A DNA stretch of 64,000 nucleotides from Dictyobacter vulcani (GCF_008974265.1 NZ_BKZW01000004.1:476078-540077); one strand, 5' to 3'. Shown: positions 36,403-46,175, counted from the first letter of the stretch. Notes: generated from the letters alone by a model not told the origin. Made by a program: numbers and translations.

Positions 36403-37900
36403 TTAGCCACGCAGAGCGCGGGCCAGCATTTTTACGCCGGCCTGTAGCTCTTGTGGCGTGGTAGTGGCAAAGCCCAGCACGAGGCCATCGCGCTGCTGGG
36501 TGTGCTGATTATGCTGCGTGACCACTTGCACATTCAGTCCTTGCGCGGCGGCTTGCTCAAAGGCATGCTGGCCGCTGATACCAGGGGGCAACCAGGCGAC
36601 CAGGTGCATACCGGCTTCAGGTATGGTGATCTCCAGCAGGTCGCCAAGCTCCTGGAGAGCGCTGCGACCAGGGTGTTGCGGCGCTCTAAATAGAGCAGGC
36701 GCATCTTGCGCAGATGGCGGGCGAAATGGCCCTCGGTAATAAAGTCGGTCAGGGCGAGCTGTTCGAGTAACGGCGTATGTACATCGATCAGGCGGCGCGC
36801 GGCCATAAAGGCTGGCAGGAGCGCGGGTGGAATGATCAGGTAGCCCAGACGCAGGGACGGAAACAGGACCTTGCTGAAGGTGCCAATGTAGATGACGCGC
36901 CCGTTGCGATCCAGTCCCTGTAATGCTTGCAGGGGGCGACCACTGAAGCGATACTCACTATCATAATCATCCTCGACGATCCAGGATTGTGCTTCGCGGC
37001 TCCATTCCAGTAATTCCAGGCGGCGTCCCAGACTCATGGTGACGGCGGTCGGAAACTGGTGTGAGGGTGTGACGATGGCCATGCGAGCGTTGGGACCCAA
37101 CTGCCGACCGGCCTCGACATTAATACCTTGCTCGTCGACTGGTACCGGTATTAAGCTACCTTCGGCGGCCATTAGCGCGCCACGGGCGCCGAAGTAGCCA
37201 GGATCCTCAACCCAGGCCTGCTCACCAGGATCCAGCAGGACGCGTACGACCAGGTCGAGGGCGCCTTGCGAGCCGGCGGTCAGGATGATTTGTTCGGGTG
37301 TACACTGGACGCCGCGTGTGATGCCGATGTGCGTGGCGATGGCTCGCGTAGCGGAGCATAGCCCTGCGCATTCTGGTAGAGCGAGACGCTTTGTAGCGAT
37401 TGCCGTGCATGCCTGGCCAGCAGCCGCGCCCAGAGCTCATAGGGAAAATGCTTGACATCGGGCATGCCGGACAGAAACGGATTGGCATGAGTTGGGTCCA
37501 GTGTCGTATAGGAATCCGATTCATGTGAGGCTGTGATCAGCAATTGACCACGCCGTGCTATCTGTGGCTCTGCCGCTGGCTGCTGCGGACGTTTCCTGCT
37601 CACCTTGCTGGCTTGCTGTAACAGTTCTGGCTCTAGCCGTGACACGCGTGTCCCATCCCCCACGCGGCTCTCAATATAGCCATCCAGCAGCAACATCTCA
37701 TAGGCCAGAGCCGTCGTATTGCGCGACACCCCCAGCTCACTGGCCAGCACGCGCGTCGAAGGCAGACGCGCCCCCGTCTCCAATTGGCCCACCAGAATCT
37801 GCGCCCGCAGCCGCTCATACAGCTGCCGATAAAGTGGCGCCGCCGCCTTCTGATCCAGAATAATATCCGGCTTCTTAATCGGTAACGCTCGTTTCGCCAC
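36403..37900 (-). CDS. MocR/PdxR-type regulator: GntR HTH fused to an aminotransferase-like domain (frameshifted)
   Basis: About 480 residues. N-terminal GntR winged helix: PLYRQLYERLRAQILVGQLETGARLPSTRVLASELGVSRNTT. A class I aminotransferase-fold domain follows: GSQGALDLVVRVLLDPG, VEDPGYFGARG, TPSHQFPTAVTMS, VEDDYDSEYRF, and the PLP lysine in IGTFSKVLFPSLRLGYL. Members use PLP and often control B6 or amine metabolism genes. Breaks are near 37345 and 36650; C-terminal MHLVAWLPPG is in the third frame, stop 36403. The GTG at 37900 with GGGGGAAAG is preferred over a longer frame beginning at 38002, whose first 30 residues come from repeat family A. Confidence 0.82.
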
Positions 37901-37919
37901 CTTTCCCCCTTTTTTTTTA

Positions 37920-38066
37920 TCAATCGCAGCCACCAGGGCCAATACGTTTCGGTGAAGTGCTTTTGTGGCGCCCTCTCCACGTACACCTTGCTTGCTGGTC
38001 ACGTCGAACCAGCTCTCAACGTCTCGCTAAACGAAACGTATTGGGCCCAAGACCTGCCGGTACTCG
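37920..38066. repeat. Foldback repeat family A, short copy
   Basis: Ends GCCAATACGTTTCGGTGAAG and CTAAACGAAACGTATTGGGC enclose only GTGGCGCCCTCTCCACGTAC and CTTGCTGGTCACGTCGAACC. It is the inverse of the short copy at 7170-7316, with the inner hairpin removed in both. Confidence 0.75.
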
Positions 38067-38085
38067 TATTTCTTAAATGGCATTC

Positions 38086-38145
38086 TTACTATAGCGGAAA
38101 ATGGCTCTTTTTACAAGTCCATTGTTATGGTATTCTACATCCACA
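38086..38145 (+). promoter_or_regulatory. Shared upstream segment, copy 1
   Basis: GGAAAATGGCTC with TTTTTACAAGTCCATTGTTA and TGGTATTCTACATCC resembles 44711-44768, upstream of the GNAT gene. Conservation and a TTTACA/TATTCT pair suggest promoter function. Confidence 0.45.
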
Positions 38146-38199
38146 AGTGAAAGAAACGTGTCTCTTAGAGAGATTATAGAAGCAAAGGATATAAACGCT

Positions 38200-38651
38200 A
38201 TGAAAGCTAGAATGAATTACGGTAAGGCTGCTCCTGGAGCTATGAAGGCGATGAATGCACTTGAGGCGTATCTGGCTGATTGCGGTCTGGAGCCGGCTTT
38301 AAAAGAACTGGTCAAGTTGCGGGCCTCACAGATCAACGGCTGTGCCTACTGTGTCGATATGCATACCCTGGATGCACGCGCGGCGGGCGAGACCGAGCAG
38401 CGACTCTACGCGCTTCCAGTCTGGCAGGAGACCCCTTTTTCACGGAGCGTGAGCGGGCCGCCTTACTCTGGACCGAGAAGGTGACCTTGATCTCGGTTGA
38501 TCGGGTGCCCGAGGAGGTCTATGAGCAGGTGCGCCAGCATTTCAACGAGCAAGAGATCACCAATCTCACCCTGGCCATTGGCACCATCAATATCTGGAAC
38601 CGCCTCTGCATCAGCTTCCGCAGCGTTCCCGGCGAATATACACCTTCCTGA
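38200..38651 (+). CDS. Carboxymuconolactone decarboxylase/AhpD-like protein (frameshifted)
   Basis: About 150 residues. The redox motif NGCAYCVDMHTLDARAAGE has the CxxC and nearby His of the AhpD/CMD family, which reduce peroxide-related partners or act as gamma-carboxymuconolactone decarboxylases. ELVKLRASQ precedes it. The frame breaks around 38437 (after ALPVWQET); the correct continuation FTERERAALLWTEKVTLIS ends at 38651. A perfect terminator follows. Start ATG 38200 has only a distant AAAGGA. Confidence 0.82.
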
Positions 38652-38675
38652 CTCTTCTCGTCGCGTCTGTAACCA

Positions 38676-38724
38676 ATACAGGCCCTTCTGATCATATGCT
38701 GATCAGAAGGGCCTGTATTTTTTT
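38676..38724. terminator. Perfect bidirectional terminator
   Basis: A 19-bp stem (ATACAGGCCCTTCTGATCA at 38677 and its complement ending 38718) with a five-base loop, flanked by A- and T-rich ends. It separates converging genes. Confidence 0.9.
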
Positions 38725-38729
38725 GTCCT

Positions 38730-40072
38730 TTAGACGGTTTCTGCCTGGCTGGCTTGTGTTTCCATCATGGTGGTGATGGCATCGGCGGCGTCGTAGGCTC
38801 CGCCGGAGTCGCGGACCGTTTCCTGCATGGCTTCGACGTTCTGGCGGATAGTTTCGTCATCACCGACGCGCTCAACGGCTGCGCGCAGGACTTCGGTGCT
38901 CAGTTCGTTGGGATTGAGGGCCACGCCTAATCCCAGGTCGGAGACGCGTTGCGCAGTCATGCCCTGCTCTGGCTGCTGTGGCACGACGATCAGCGGCACC
39001 CCATAATAGAGGGCCTCCATCGTACTATTCATGCCGCCATGGGTAATAAAGACGCGAGTTTTGGCGAGCACTTCAAGCTGGGGAAGATAGGGCGCGACCT
39101 GGAAGTTGGCCGGTATTGGTCCCAGTTGCTGCATGTCGATGCGTTGTCCGTGGGCCATCACGACATGCCAGGGTCCATCGCCAAAGGCCTCGAAGCAAAG
39201 CTTGAAGAAATCTGGTCGATTATTCATTACCGTGCCCAGCGAGATATACAGGACCGGTTTCTCCTCACTGTTCTCGATCTCGAAGGCCGGTGCATCCTGG
39301 CGCGCAAAGATTGATGGTCCGACAAACATAAAGCGCTCGTCGAAGGTGTCGCCGCCTGGCTGGAATGTGCGTGGGATAAAGCTGATATTCAACGTTTCAT
39401 TATGCATCCACATATCCTGTGGACGAATCGGCGCGATTCCATAGCGGTTACAGAGTTGTTCCAATTCCTGCTCAAACGCGACTATTTCCGGACCCTGGAC
39501 CCCTGAAAAAGGTCCCATGGCCATGGGGGGGTGTCCTGATGGTGCGCCAGGCTTCGTGGCAGGCGTGTCGGTGGGTTGTGTACCCTGGGCGTTGATGGGT
39601 TGCGTGGCAGGTGCGCCAGTAGGGGGTATGCCCCGACCAAAGGGACCCTGGGCCATCAGTGCGGCCAGGTTACGATGGGGCATATAGCTGGGTCGCAGTT
39701 TGACGGCGGTACACGCAGGATGCGGGCGGCCAGCAGGCCGGGCAGGCTCATAAAATCATAGATCAAGCAGTCGGGCGGCTCGGCCTGTAATAGCTCGATG
39801 ATCTCGGGCAGGGACGCCGTGTTGATGCGTAGCATGTGGATCAGTGCCTGTTGCATGCCATCGCGTTGCTGATTGGGCATCGCGATGGGAGGTCCAAAAT
39901 TCGGCGTCTGATAGGCATGAAACGTGGCCCCGGTTGCTTCAATCGAGTCCCGAAATTCTTCGGTCAGATAATAATCAACCTGTGCGCCGCGTGCTACCAG
40001 TTCCTCGGCCAGGGCCAGGGTTGGATTCACGTGGCCATAGGCGCCTACATTCAAAAACGCGTAACGTGTCAT
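38730..40072 (-). CDS. MGT-type (macrolide/UGT-like) glycosyltransferase (frameshifted)
   Basis: About 445 residues of a GT-B glycosyltransferase. The N-terminus AFLNVGAYGHVNPTLALAEELVARG and the donor-site motif VFITHGGMNSTMEALYYGVPLIVVPQQPEQ are those of the macrolide glycosyltransferase (MGT) family, which uses UDP-sugars on small molecules. An unusual Pro/Thr/Gly-rich insert (GIPPTGAPATQPINAQGTQP..) of ~45 residues lies between the domains, near the frame break at ~39705 (after RILRV). ATG 40072 has AAAGGATG upstream. It lies 58 bases after a MarR gene in the same direction, so MarR probably regulates it, as in antibiotic-resistance cassettes. Confidence 0.83.
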
Positions 40073-40130
40073 TTTCTTAAAACATCCTTTATAGATGAAC
40101 TTTTCAGCAAATATGCAAGCAACATAATGC

Positions 40131-40631
40131 TTACGATTGCTTTTCAAGTGCAGAAGGACCACAATGGCCCATCGCTTCATCGCGGGCATCATGGCCCAGT
40201 GAGGTCACAAATTCCTGTAACAGGGCCACGAGCTGCTGACTCTTCTCAGGCCCCATTGCGCTCAAGCTCTTATTCAAAGGACTCTCGCCGCTGGTGCGCA
40301 TGAGCCGCTCCAGTGTTTCGCTACCCTCTGGTGTGAGCGATAGGGGCGTGCGGCGACGGTCCAGAGGATCGCGTTCCCGCTGCACCAATCCTCTACGCAC
40401 CAGGAGCTCGACCGTTGGAGCCAGCGTCGAAGGATCCAGCCCCAGATCTCTACTCACCTCATTCAGAGCCATCGCCCGATCACTGATGCGGCGCAGCACC
40501 AGAAACTGATGCGGAGAAAGCCCGATCTCAGCATCCTCCAAACGCTGCATCAACTCCTGTCGAGCCGTCTTCATCACCGTCGTACACAGCATGCGCACCG
40601 TATCCGCCGCCGTGCCTGAATTGCTATCCAT
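40131..40631 (-). CDS. MarR family transcriptional regulator
   Basis: A 166-residue winged-helix regulator. LSPHQFLVLRRISDRAMALNEVSRDLGLDPSTLAPTVELLVRRGLVQRERDPLDRRRTPLSLTPEG is the full MarR DNA-binding domain, with the wing Arg pair at DRRR. ATG 40631 is chosen because AAGGACGGCAAG precedes it; ATGs at 40646 and 40658 are alternatives. A palindrome in front (40678-40698) is the likely operator. It is first in a unit with the MGT glycosyltransferase. Confidence 0.88.
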   Translation of the reverse strand: MDSNSGTAADTVRMLCTTVMKTARQELMQRLEDAEIGLSPHQFLVLRRISDRAMALNEVSRDLGLDPSTLAPTVELLVRRGLVQRERDPLDRRRTPLSLTPEGSETLERLMRTSGESPLNKSLSAMGPEKSQQLVALLQEFVTSLGHDARDEAMGHCGPSALEKQS

Positions 40632-40677
40632 CTTGCCGTCCTTCATCTGTAAGCTCATGGGTTTATTTGTAAATCCA

Positions 40678-40698
40678 ATAATTTGTTCACCAAATTAT
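40678..40698. promoter_or_regulatory. MarR operator candidate
   Basis: Arms ATAATTTG and CAAATTAT are perfectly complementary around TTCAC, 47 bases upstream of the marR ATG. MarR dimers bind such 15-20 base palindromes (established). Confidence 0.7.
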
Positions 40699-40753
40699 AT
40701 TCCACCATAAGCAAACAAGCAAGGTAGATTCGCCCCTTGAGGTCTCAGCTCGA

Positions 40754-41398
40754 CTAATAAGCGACGCAGAAGCGCTGGCGGCTGAAATGGGGCTGTTCGA
40801 CCTCGTCGATGATCGCCACGGCGAAGTCTTCGGCGGAGATCTTACTTTCGCCATGTGCATTGGTGAGTAACTGATCGGTGCCAGTACGATATTGGCCGGT
40901 GCGCGTACCTGGCTCAATCAGAGCGGCAGGACTGACATTGACCCAGTCCAGTTTTTGTTCTTGCTTATAGACATCCAGGGCGTCGCGATGAGCGCTGGCG
41001 ATCCCTTTCCATGCGGGGGGAAATTGGGGGGTGTCGGCTAACTGGACGCCAGGGGCTACCTCAAGGCTGCCGGCACCGCCGACCGCGATCACACGCTTGA
41101 TCCCCGAGTGGCGTACGCCTTCCAATAATGAACGCGTAATTGTGACCAGTTTCTCAGGATCGGCATCCAGGCCAGGACCCAGCGTGCTCACGACTACATC
41201 ATGACCCACTACTTTTTGCGCGATACTCTCAACATCCATGACATCGCCGGCTACCACCATCAGATTGGGATTGGATAGATCCATGCTGGCAGGATCGCGC
41301 ACGATCGCTGTTACCGGATGACCGCGCCTCAGCGCCTCATTGAGTACACGTTGACCGATCATACCCGTGGCCCCAAACAACGCAATTTTCGCCTTCAT
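40754..41398 (-). CDS. NAD(P)-binding SDR/NmrA-like protein
   Basis: A 214-residue Rossmann protein. IALFGATGMIGQRVLNEALRRGHPVTAIVRDP is the dinucleotide motif GxxGxxG, then VVVSTLGPG, and VIAVGGAGS. It resembles the YwnB/NmrA-like NAD(H)-binding family. The Tyr-x-x-x-Lys active site of classical SDRs is missing, so a sensory or reductase role is possible. The ATG at 41398 has CAGGAG at good spacing; the longer frame to 41503 is rejected. Confidence 0.83.
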   Translation of the reverse strand: MKAKIALFGATGMIGQRVLNEALRRGHPVTAIVRDPASMDLSNPNLMVVAGDVMDVESIAQKVVGHDVVVSTLGPGLDADPEKLVTITRSLLEGVRHSGIKRVIAVGGAGSLEVAPGVQLADTPQFPPAWKGIASAHRDALDVYKQEQKLDWVNVSPAALIEPGTRTGQYRTGTDQLLTNAHGESKISAEDFAVAIIDEVEQPHFSRQRFCVAY

Positions 41399-41589
41399 AT
41401 TACACTCCTGTTTTATCCAGATATTAGCCGCACCACTAACAAAAACTCCTGCATCCAGGACACCAGACTGGCTCGCCCGGGCCCGGTCCTGGCGCTTTTT
41501 CAACTTCCATCATGTCACCAAAATCTTCCACCTTGCAATGGAACATCTTCAGTTATAATACGCCCCAGCAAGCCGAACAGTCGCGTCGC

Positions 41590-41890
41590 GGCAGCCCTGG
41601 TGGCTAATACGTTTCACTTAGTAGCGTCAGCGATTGAGACGCCGAAGAACCGTGAGCAGGTTTCTCAGCGTAGCGGCAGGGCCCCTTGAAAGACAATCGT
41701 GAACGCCGCTCACACGATTGCAAGGTAGGGCTTGAGCCTGCGACCTGATCACGTCTGAGAGGTTCCTCACACACGTAGTCGTGGTGAGGCGAGCTCATCC
41801 CGCCTTTGGATGGTGCTTACTCGTACGTGAACTGCTAGCAGGCCCAAGACCTGCCGTTCCGTTGGGAGAGGTGCTAGCAGGCCCAAGACC
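41590..41890. repeat. REP palindromes, a detached family A end and family D
   Basis: GCGGCAGCCCTGGTGGCTAA precedes TACGTTTCACTTAG (41609). AATCGTGAACGCCGCTCACA plus CGATTGCAAGGTAGGGCTTG at about 41696-41735 is the inverse of 32150-32215. CCGTTCCGTTGGGAGAGG at about 41852 recurs after the IS element at 44612. Confidence 0.6.
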
Positions 41891-42305
41891 TGATACTTTT
41901 CACTTAGCGATATGTTGAGAGATGGTTCGACGTGACCAGCAAGCAAGGTGTACGTGGAGAGGGCGCCACACGCGGAGGCCGCCCTGCTGCGTTTGCGCAG
42001 GCCAGCGTGCTCGAACGACGCGCAGGGCTGTGGCGCCTACAGGGATCGTGTGTGCCGTACCGTGGCCTGCTCGCGCAGCAACGTGGTGGGTGAGCGCGTG
42101 GATCCTCCCCGTACCGGTGCGGAAAGGATCACGACACACGATCCGTCGCGGTGGAGGCGCCACAGGCATGCGCTGCTCGTTGAGCCCCTCGCTCCATGAT
42201 CACGCCGCATGCCGGCCTCCGCGTGTGGCGCCCTCTCCACGGACGATCCGCTGCTTTTTTTCACAACAGCTTTTGTAACCACAAAAGCGCTTAAACGAAA
42301 CGTAT
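41888..42305. repeat. Foldback repeat family A, long copy, target of an IS insertion
   Basis: Left end ATACTTTTCACTTAGCG, inner arms GCGCCACACGCGGAGGCCGC and GGCCTCCGCGTGTGGCGCCC, right end AACGAAACGTAT. The right end is split by the IS4-like element at the second half of GAAACGTATTGG; the remainder continues at 44589. Confidence 0.85.
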
Positions 42306-44588
42306 CCCACGGGATGCGCAACGAGGTAAACTCAGGCAATGGAATCAATTGAAAACCTCAACAGGAAAAGGAAAGGAAGCAAAAGCCTTGCATCGATAGA
42401 CTTCGATGAAGAGGTGATGCCCAGCCAGCAGCGCATCGGAAGGGTTGCCAAAGACAGGAAAAAAGGCTTACGCGACGGCTTGAGCAGGAGGGCCAAACGT
42501 TTCGAAGAAGCGGACGGGCAGGCCATGTAAAAGAACAGAGAGCCTGGGAGCATCAGCGGAACGGGCATTGCGAGCGAGGCGCTGGGACCAGGAGAGCCGA
42601 TAATGAGCACGCTGCTCGCGAGTCAGCAGCGTCTCGTCTGGCTTCAGAGGATGTGCTGGCTGTGAGGACTGAGGGCAAGCTTCCCAGGAAAAGGTGGCTG
42701 TTTCTCGCCGTAGGAGCTGGGTCCAGTGACGGCGCACAGAGCGACGAGGCCAATCGCGCCAGAGCAAGGGAGCCGACGGAGACACGGCGGGAACATGCGG
42801 CAAGGATGGCACCGCAGGAGCAGAGAGCGGATCAGGAGGCAGAGGCCAGAAGACGGCACTGACGCGGCGTGGTTTTTTGGTGGAAGGATGTTCTTGACAC
42901 TGCTCGCGCAAGGGGCAAGCCCGACAGAAGCCAATGCGGCCCGCATACAAGACACGCAGAGAGCCATCATGTTCGGGTCGACGCTCTTGCGCGTACAGCG
43001 GATGATCAGCGGGACAGCGCAAGGTACCGTCGGGTTGCAGCGTAAACACTGAGCCAGGAAAACCGCCGGTAAACGAGCGTTTGGCCCACTGCGCAGGACC
43101 ATAGATTACCGGAGCGGCTGACCCACTGGGAACGGCTGGCTCACTGAGAGCGACTGGCAAAACTGCGTGAGCCGGAGCAAATTCGGTCGTGCGCACTGTT
43201 GCGGGAGTCAGATGCAGGCCGAGTTCCATCCGCAGGTTCCAGAGCCACTGAACCAGGATCTGGAAGCATTCCTGTCCCCAGGCCGTGTGAGAGACCCAAC
43301 GGTCAGCGTCCTGTTCACCATCTTCATCCGCCAGCACGGTTTCAAAAGAACCGCGATGCAGATACACATCCAGGACATCTTTGGCGCTGAAGGCAGGGCA
43401 AGGCAGCGTTGAAACAAAGAGCTCGTAGACAGTCTCCGCTCGCTGCTCCCCAACGGAGGGAGGGTCTGAGGTGGCTGGATGGGTCGCCACGATCACGCGT
43501 ACCAGAGGCCCCGTAGGGGAAAGCGGGACGGCTGGACAATCAAACAGGGTCCGGGTCATCTGGCTTTCGGGGTGCGTACAGGTGGCAGCGGGAGCGGCAG
43601 CCAACACGGCCTGCATTTCCGCCACATCCAGCAGGTGGTAATCCTTGTGGCGGGCCACCACTGCCAGGCCCGAGGTGAGGACATCGCAGAGAGGAGCAGC
43701 ATTGCCATACAGGCCGTCGAGGCGGATGACGATCTGCTGGGCAGGTACACCAACCTGCTTTCCATAGTCGAGCAGAACCTGGATCGCTCGCAGCAGTTCG
43801 CCCCGGTAATCGCCGTTGCCCGACCCTCCAAAGGTTCCCAGAAACTGATGGGTATGAGCTTGGAGCACCACGGTCCTGGTGCGTACGACTTCCCCGCGCT
43901 TGCGGCCCTGATACCCTTTGGCGCACACCTGGTCAAAGCGACGGCGCGCAGCAGGCAGCGACTCGGCCTGGGGCAAGGCGCGTTGGCGAGCGACCTTTCG
44001 GGTGCCATCCACATCCGCGACCAGCCAGCTCTGCCCACACCGATCGATGATCCCGCCGGGATCAGGAAACGACGTGCGGGCCTGCACGTCTTGCTGGAAG
44101 AGGGTACGCATGTTTTCGACGCTGGCCTGATCCAGCGCCGCCAAAAAGCGAGAGAGCGCGGAGCGCGAGGGCAAACGCTGGCGGCCAAAGAAGGCCATGA
44201 ACTCGTCGGCAAACGGCACAAGGCGCTCGTAAAAGGCTTGCAAGGTCGGTTCACCGGAAAGCGCGTAGCCGACGAGGACCACGACAAAATCGATGAGATC
44301 GTAGGTCCCCATCCGGGCGCGCGCGAAGCGGACTCGTTGGGTGATAGCCGTGAGAATACCCGTCTGGGTGAGGCTCTGAGCAAAAGCTGCCGCTTCTCCC
44401 ATCCAATTGGGAGTGGAAGGTTGCGACTCTGGAGTCGTCTGGACGGTGGTGGTCGAATGCGTCATACTAGAAAGGTGTCCTCCTTCTGAGAAAAATTTTG
44501 AGGTTTCTTCTCTTATAGGAGACACTTTTTTTTAGCGTTTCGCCAGTCTCTGCGGATCAGTTACAAATCTCGTTGCGCATCCCGTGGG
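42306..44588 (-). mobile_element. IS4-like insertion sequence, complete, with 5-bp target duplication
   Basis: Perfect 20-bp inverted repeats: CCCACGGGATGCGCAACGAG at 42306-42325 and its complement at 44569-44588. Flanking CGTAT occurs at 42301-42305 and 44589-44593. Total length 2283 bp with a single transposase gene. The intact ends and clean duplication argue for recent insertion. Confidence 0.92.
42468..44465 (-). CDS. DDE transposase, IS4-like
   Basis: A 665-residue transposase. Candidate catalytic residues: Asp in VADVDGTRK (about 151), Asp in IVIRLDGLYG (about 250), and Glu in the IS4 signature Y-x2-R-x3-E (YLHRGSFE, about 375). A C-terminal extension carries a CxxC..QC cluster (FCRACPLREQC), also seen in some IS1182/IS5 relatives, and ~150 further residues. 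Without search tools the exact family is uncertain. ATG 44465 has AAGGAGGA ten bases upstream; the longer frame to 44525 lacks a site. It lies within perfect inverted repeats and is uninterrupted. Confidence 0.88.
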   Translation of the reverse strand: MTHSTTTVQTTPESQPSTPNWMGEAAAFAQSLTQTGILTAITQRVRFARARMGTYDLIDFVVVLVGYALSGEPTLQAFYERLVPFADEFMAFFGRQRLPSRSALSRFLAALDQASVENMRTLFQQDVQARTSFPDPGGIIDRCGQSWLVADVDGTRKVARQRALPQAESLPAARRRFDQVCAKGYQGRKRGEVVRTRTVVLQAHTHQFLGTFGGSGNGDYRGELLRAIQVLLDYGKQVGVPAQQIVIRLDGLYGNAAPLCDVLTSGLAVVARHKDYHLLDVAEMQAVLAAAPAATCTHPESQMTRTLFDCPAVPLSPTGPLVRVIVATHPATSDPPSVGEQRAETVYELFVSTLPCPAFSAKDVLDVYLHRGSFETVLADEDGEQDADRWVSHTAWGQECFQILVQWLWNLRMELGLHLTPATVRTTEFAPAHAVLPVALSEPAVPSGSAAPVIYGPAQWAKRSFTGGFPGSVFTLQPDGTLRCPADHPLYAQERRPEHDGSLRVLYAGRIGFCRACPLREQCQEHPSTKKPRRVSAVFWPLPPDPLSAPAVPSLPHVPAVSPSAPLLWRDWPRRSVRRHWTQLLRRETATFSWEACPQSSQPAHPLKPDETLLTREQRAHYRLSWSQRLARNARSADAPRLSVLLHGLPVRFFETFGPPAQAVA

Positions 44589-44705
44589 CGTATTGGGCCC
44601 AAGACCTGCCGTTCCGTTGGGAGAGGTGCTCACTGAACCCCAACGGAACGACCAGGATGTGCTTACGTGAAACGTATTGGCTACCAGGGCTGCCGCTACA
44701 ATGGA
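44589..44705. repeat. Right remainder of the interrupted family A repeat and a second end
   Basis: CGTATTGGGCCCAAGACC continues the repeat cut by the IS. CCGTTCCGTTGGG and CCCCAACGGAACG form a hairpin around 44612-44652. GTGAAACGTATTGGCTACCA with GGGCTGCCGCTAC closes the block. Confidence 0.7.
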
Positions 44706-44710
44706 CTCCT

Positions 44711-44768
44711 TGCTATATTCGGAAATGGCTCTTTTGGCAAGTTCATTGCTATGGTAGTATACATCCGT
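44711..44768 (+). promoter_or_regulatory. Shared upstream segment, copy 2
   Basis: GGAAATGGCTCTTTTGGCAA and GTTCATTGCTATGGTAGTAT with ACATCC parallels 38086-38145. It lies just before the GNAT ribosome site. Confidence 0.45.
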
Positions 44769-44789
44769 CTAATCAGGAGGGAGAGCCAT

Positions 44790-45230
44790 ATGATCAGTAT
44801 CAGCAAACTTGAGTCGTCTGACAGAGAGGTCTGGGAAGCTTTGTTCCGGGCCTACATCGACTTCTACCAGCGGGTTGCGCCGCCCGAGATGTATGAGCGG
44901 GCGTGGCGCGAATTTCAGGCGGCCACGTCCCTGCATGCCTTTGGGGCAAAACTGGATGGGAGGCTTGTTGGGATTACCCACTTCTTCGTGCATCCCAGCA
45001 CATCAGGGCCGGATGTTTGCTATCTCCAGGATCTCTTTACTGCCCCGGATGTACGTGGCAAAGGCGTGGGGCGCGCCTTGATTGCCGCAGTGACTACCTG
45101 GGCACAGACGCAGGGCTGTGCCCGCGTGTACTGGCATACCCACGAATCCAATAGCACCGCCCGCAAACTCTATGATAAGGTGGCCGAGAACCGTGGCTTT
45201 ATCAAGTATCAGGTGGACCTGCCACGCTAG
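44790..45230 (+). CDS. GNAT family N-acetyltransferase
   Basis: A 146-residue acetyltransferase. CYLQDLFTAPDVRGKGVGRALIAAV is motif A with the acetyl-CoA R/Q-x-x-G-x-G/A turn; HESNSTARKLYDKVAE is motif B. It lacks a recognisable substrate signature. ATG 44790 follows AGGAGGGAG, six bases away; the longer frame from 44667 would start in the repeat. The upstream segment matches that of the CMD gene. Confidence 0.86.
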   Translation: MISISKLESSDREVWEALFRAYIDFYQRVAPPEMYERAWREFQAATSLHAFGAKLDGRLVGITHFFVHPSTSGPDVCYLQDLFTAPDVRGKGVGRALIAAVTTWAQTQGCARVYWHTHESNSTARKLYDKVAENRGFIKYQVDLPR

Positions 45231-45439
45231 AGCGTAACCGAATTGAGTCTTCATTTACTTTATCCTACAACACTTTTTATCAGCATTTATCAGTTATTAT
45301 GTGGCATAAACATATCTCTGAGTGAGATTTGACAAAAAATTTACAATCTTTCTGGCGAGAGGAAACTTTTTTGATCTCTTACAACTATAATCTGAGATAT
45401 AATAGCATTATAGTTTGTCGATGAAAGATGGTTTTATAT

Positions 45440-46098
45440 ATGAGTCAGACAAATCCTCAGAGTGTGAAGCAGAATCGACGTGATAAGCAGCAGCGTCGCG
45501 AGGCTGAGCGCTTGCGTGCTCAGCAGCGTCAGCGCAAGAATGTTGCTATCATCATCGGTAGTATTGTGCTGGTGGTTGCGGTGATTGGTATCTTTATCTG
45601 GCGTTCGATGTCTGCTGCGACTCCTGCTACCAAGACACAATCGACCTCTACGCCTACGCCAGCTCAGACGGCGTATTCGGCGGTGAATGGGATTACCTGT
45701 GACCCCAAGGAGCAAGGGACGTATCATGTCCACGCGCATTTATCGATGTATGTCAATGGAAAGGCCGTGGCACTGCCTCAAACCATTGGTATCGCTGGCG
45801 ATAATTCCTGTATTTATTGGTTGCATACCCATGATACCAGTGGCGTTATCCATATTGAGGCGCCGGCGCAGCGATCTTTCTTGCTGGGTGATTTTATGCA
45901 GCTCTGGAAGCAGCGCTTCTCTAGCCTGAATTATCTACCACAACTGGATCAGCCACGGGTTGGAAGGCGTATGTGGATGGGAAGCCTTTCAGTGGCGATT
46001 TCCGCACGATCAAATTGCAAGCTCATACCCTGGTGACGCTGGCCTATAATTCGCCTAACGTCAAACCGGACACGTCATTTGCCTGGCAGGGCCTCTAG
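45440..46098 (+). CDS. Membrane-anchored protein with His-rich motifs (frameshifted)
   Basis: About 219 residues. A highly charged N-terminus (KQNRRDKQQRREAERLRAQQRQRK) precedes one transmembrane segment (VAIIIGSIVLVVAVIGIFIW) and a Thr/Pro linker. The outer domain has GTYHVHAHLSMYVNG and CIYWLHTHDTSGVIHIEAP, with a pattern HxHxHL plus HTHD that suggests a metal site. The frame breaks near 45955; AYVDGKPFSGDFRTIKL.. then continues to a TAG at 46096. Copper or other metal binding is a guess. Family not named here. Start ATG 45440 with GAAAGATGG. Confidence 0.68.
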
Positions 46099-46175
46099 TC
46101 GCTTTGTCTCTACGTATCTGTAGCGCAAGCGTCCTTTCATTTCTATGCGAGAGGACGCTTCTTTTGTGAGTATGT

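Noticed and set aside
42339..42530. 63-codon plus-strand ORF at the IS left end
   Set aside because: Has no ribosome site and overlaps the transposase C-terminus; translation is Lys/Arg-rich with no domain.
43479..44489. 336-codon plus-strand ORF inside the IS element
   Set aside because: Antisense of the DDE transposase; no ribosome site or recognisable domain.
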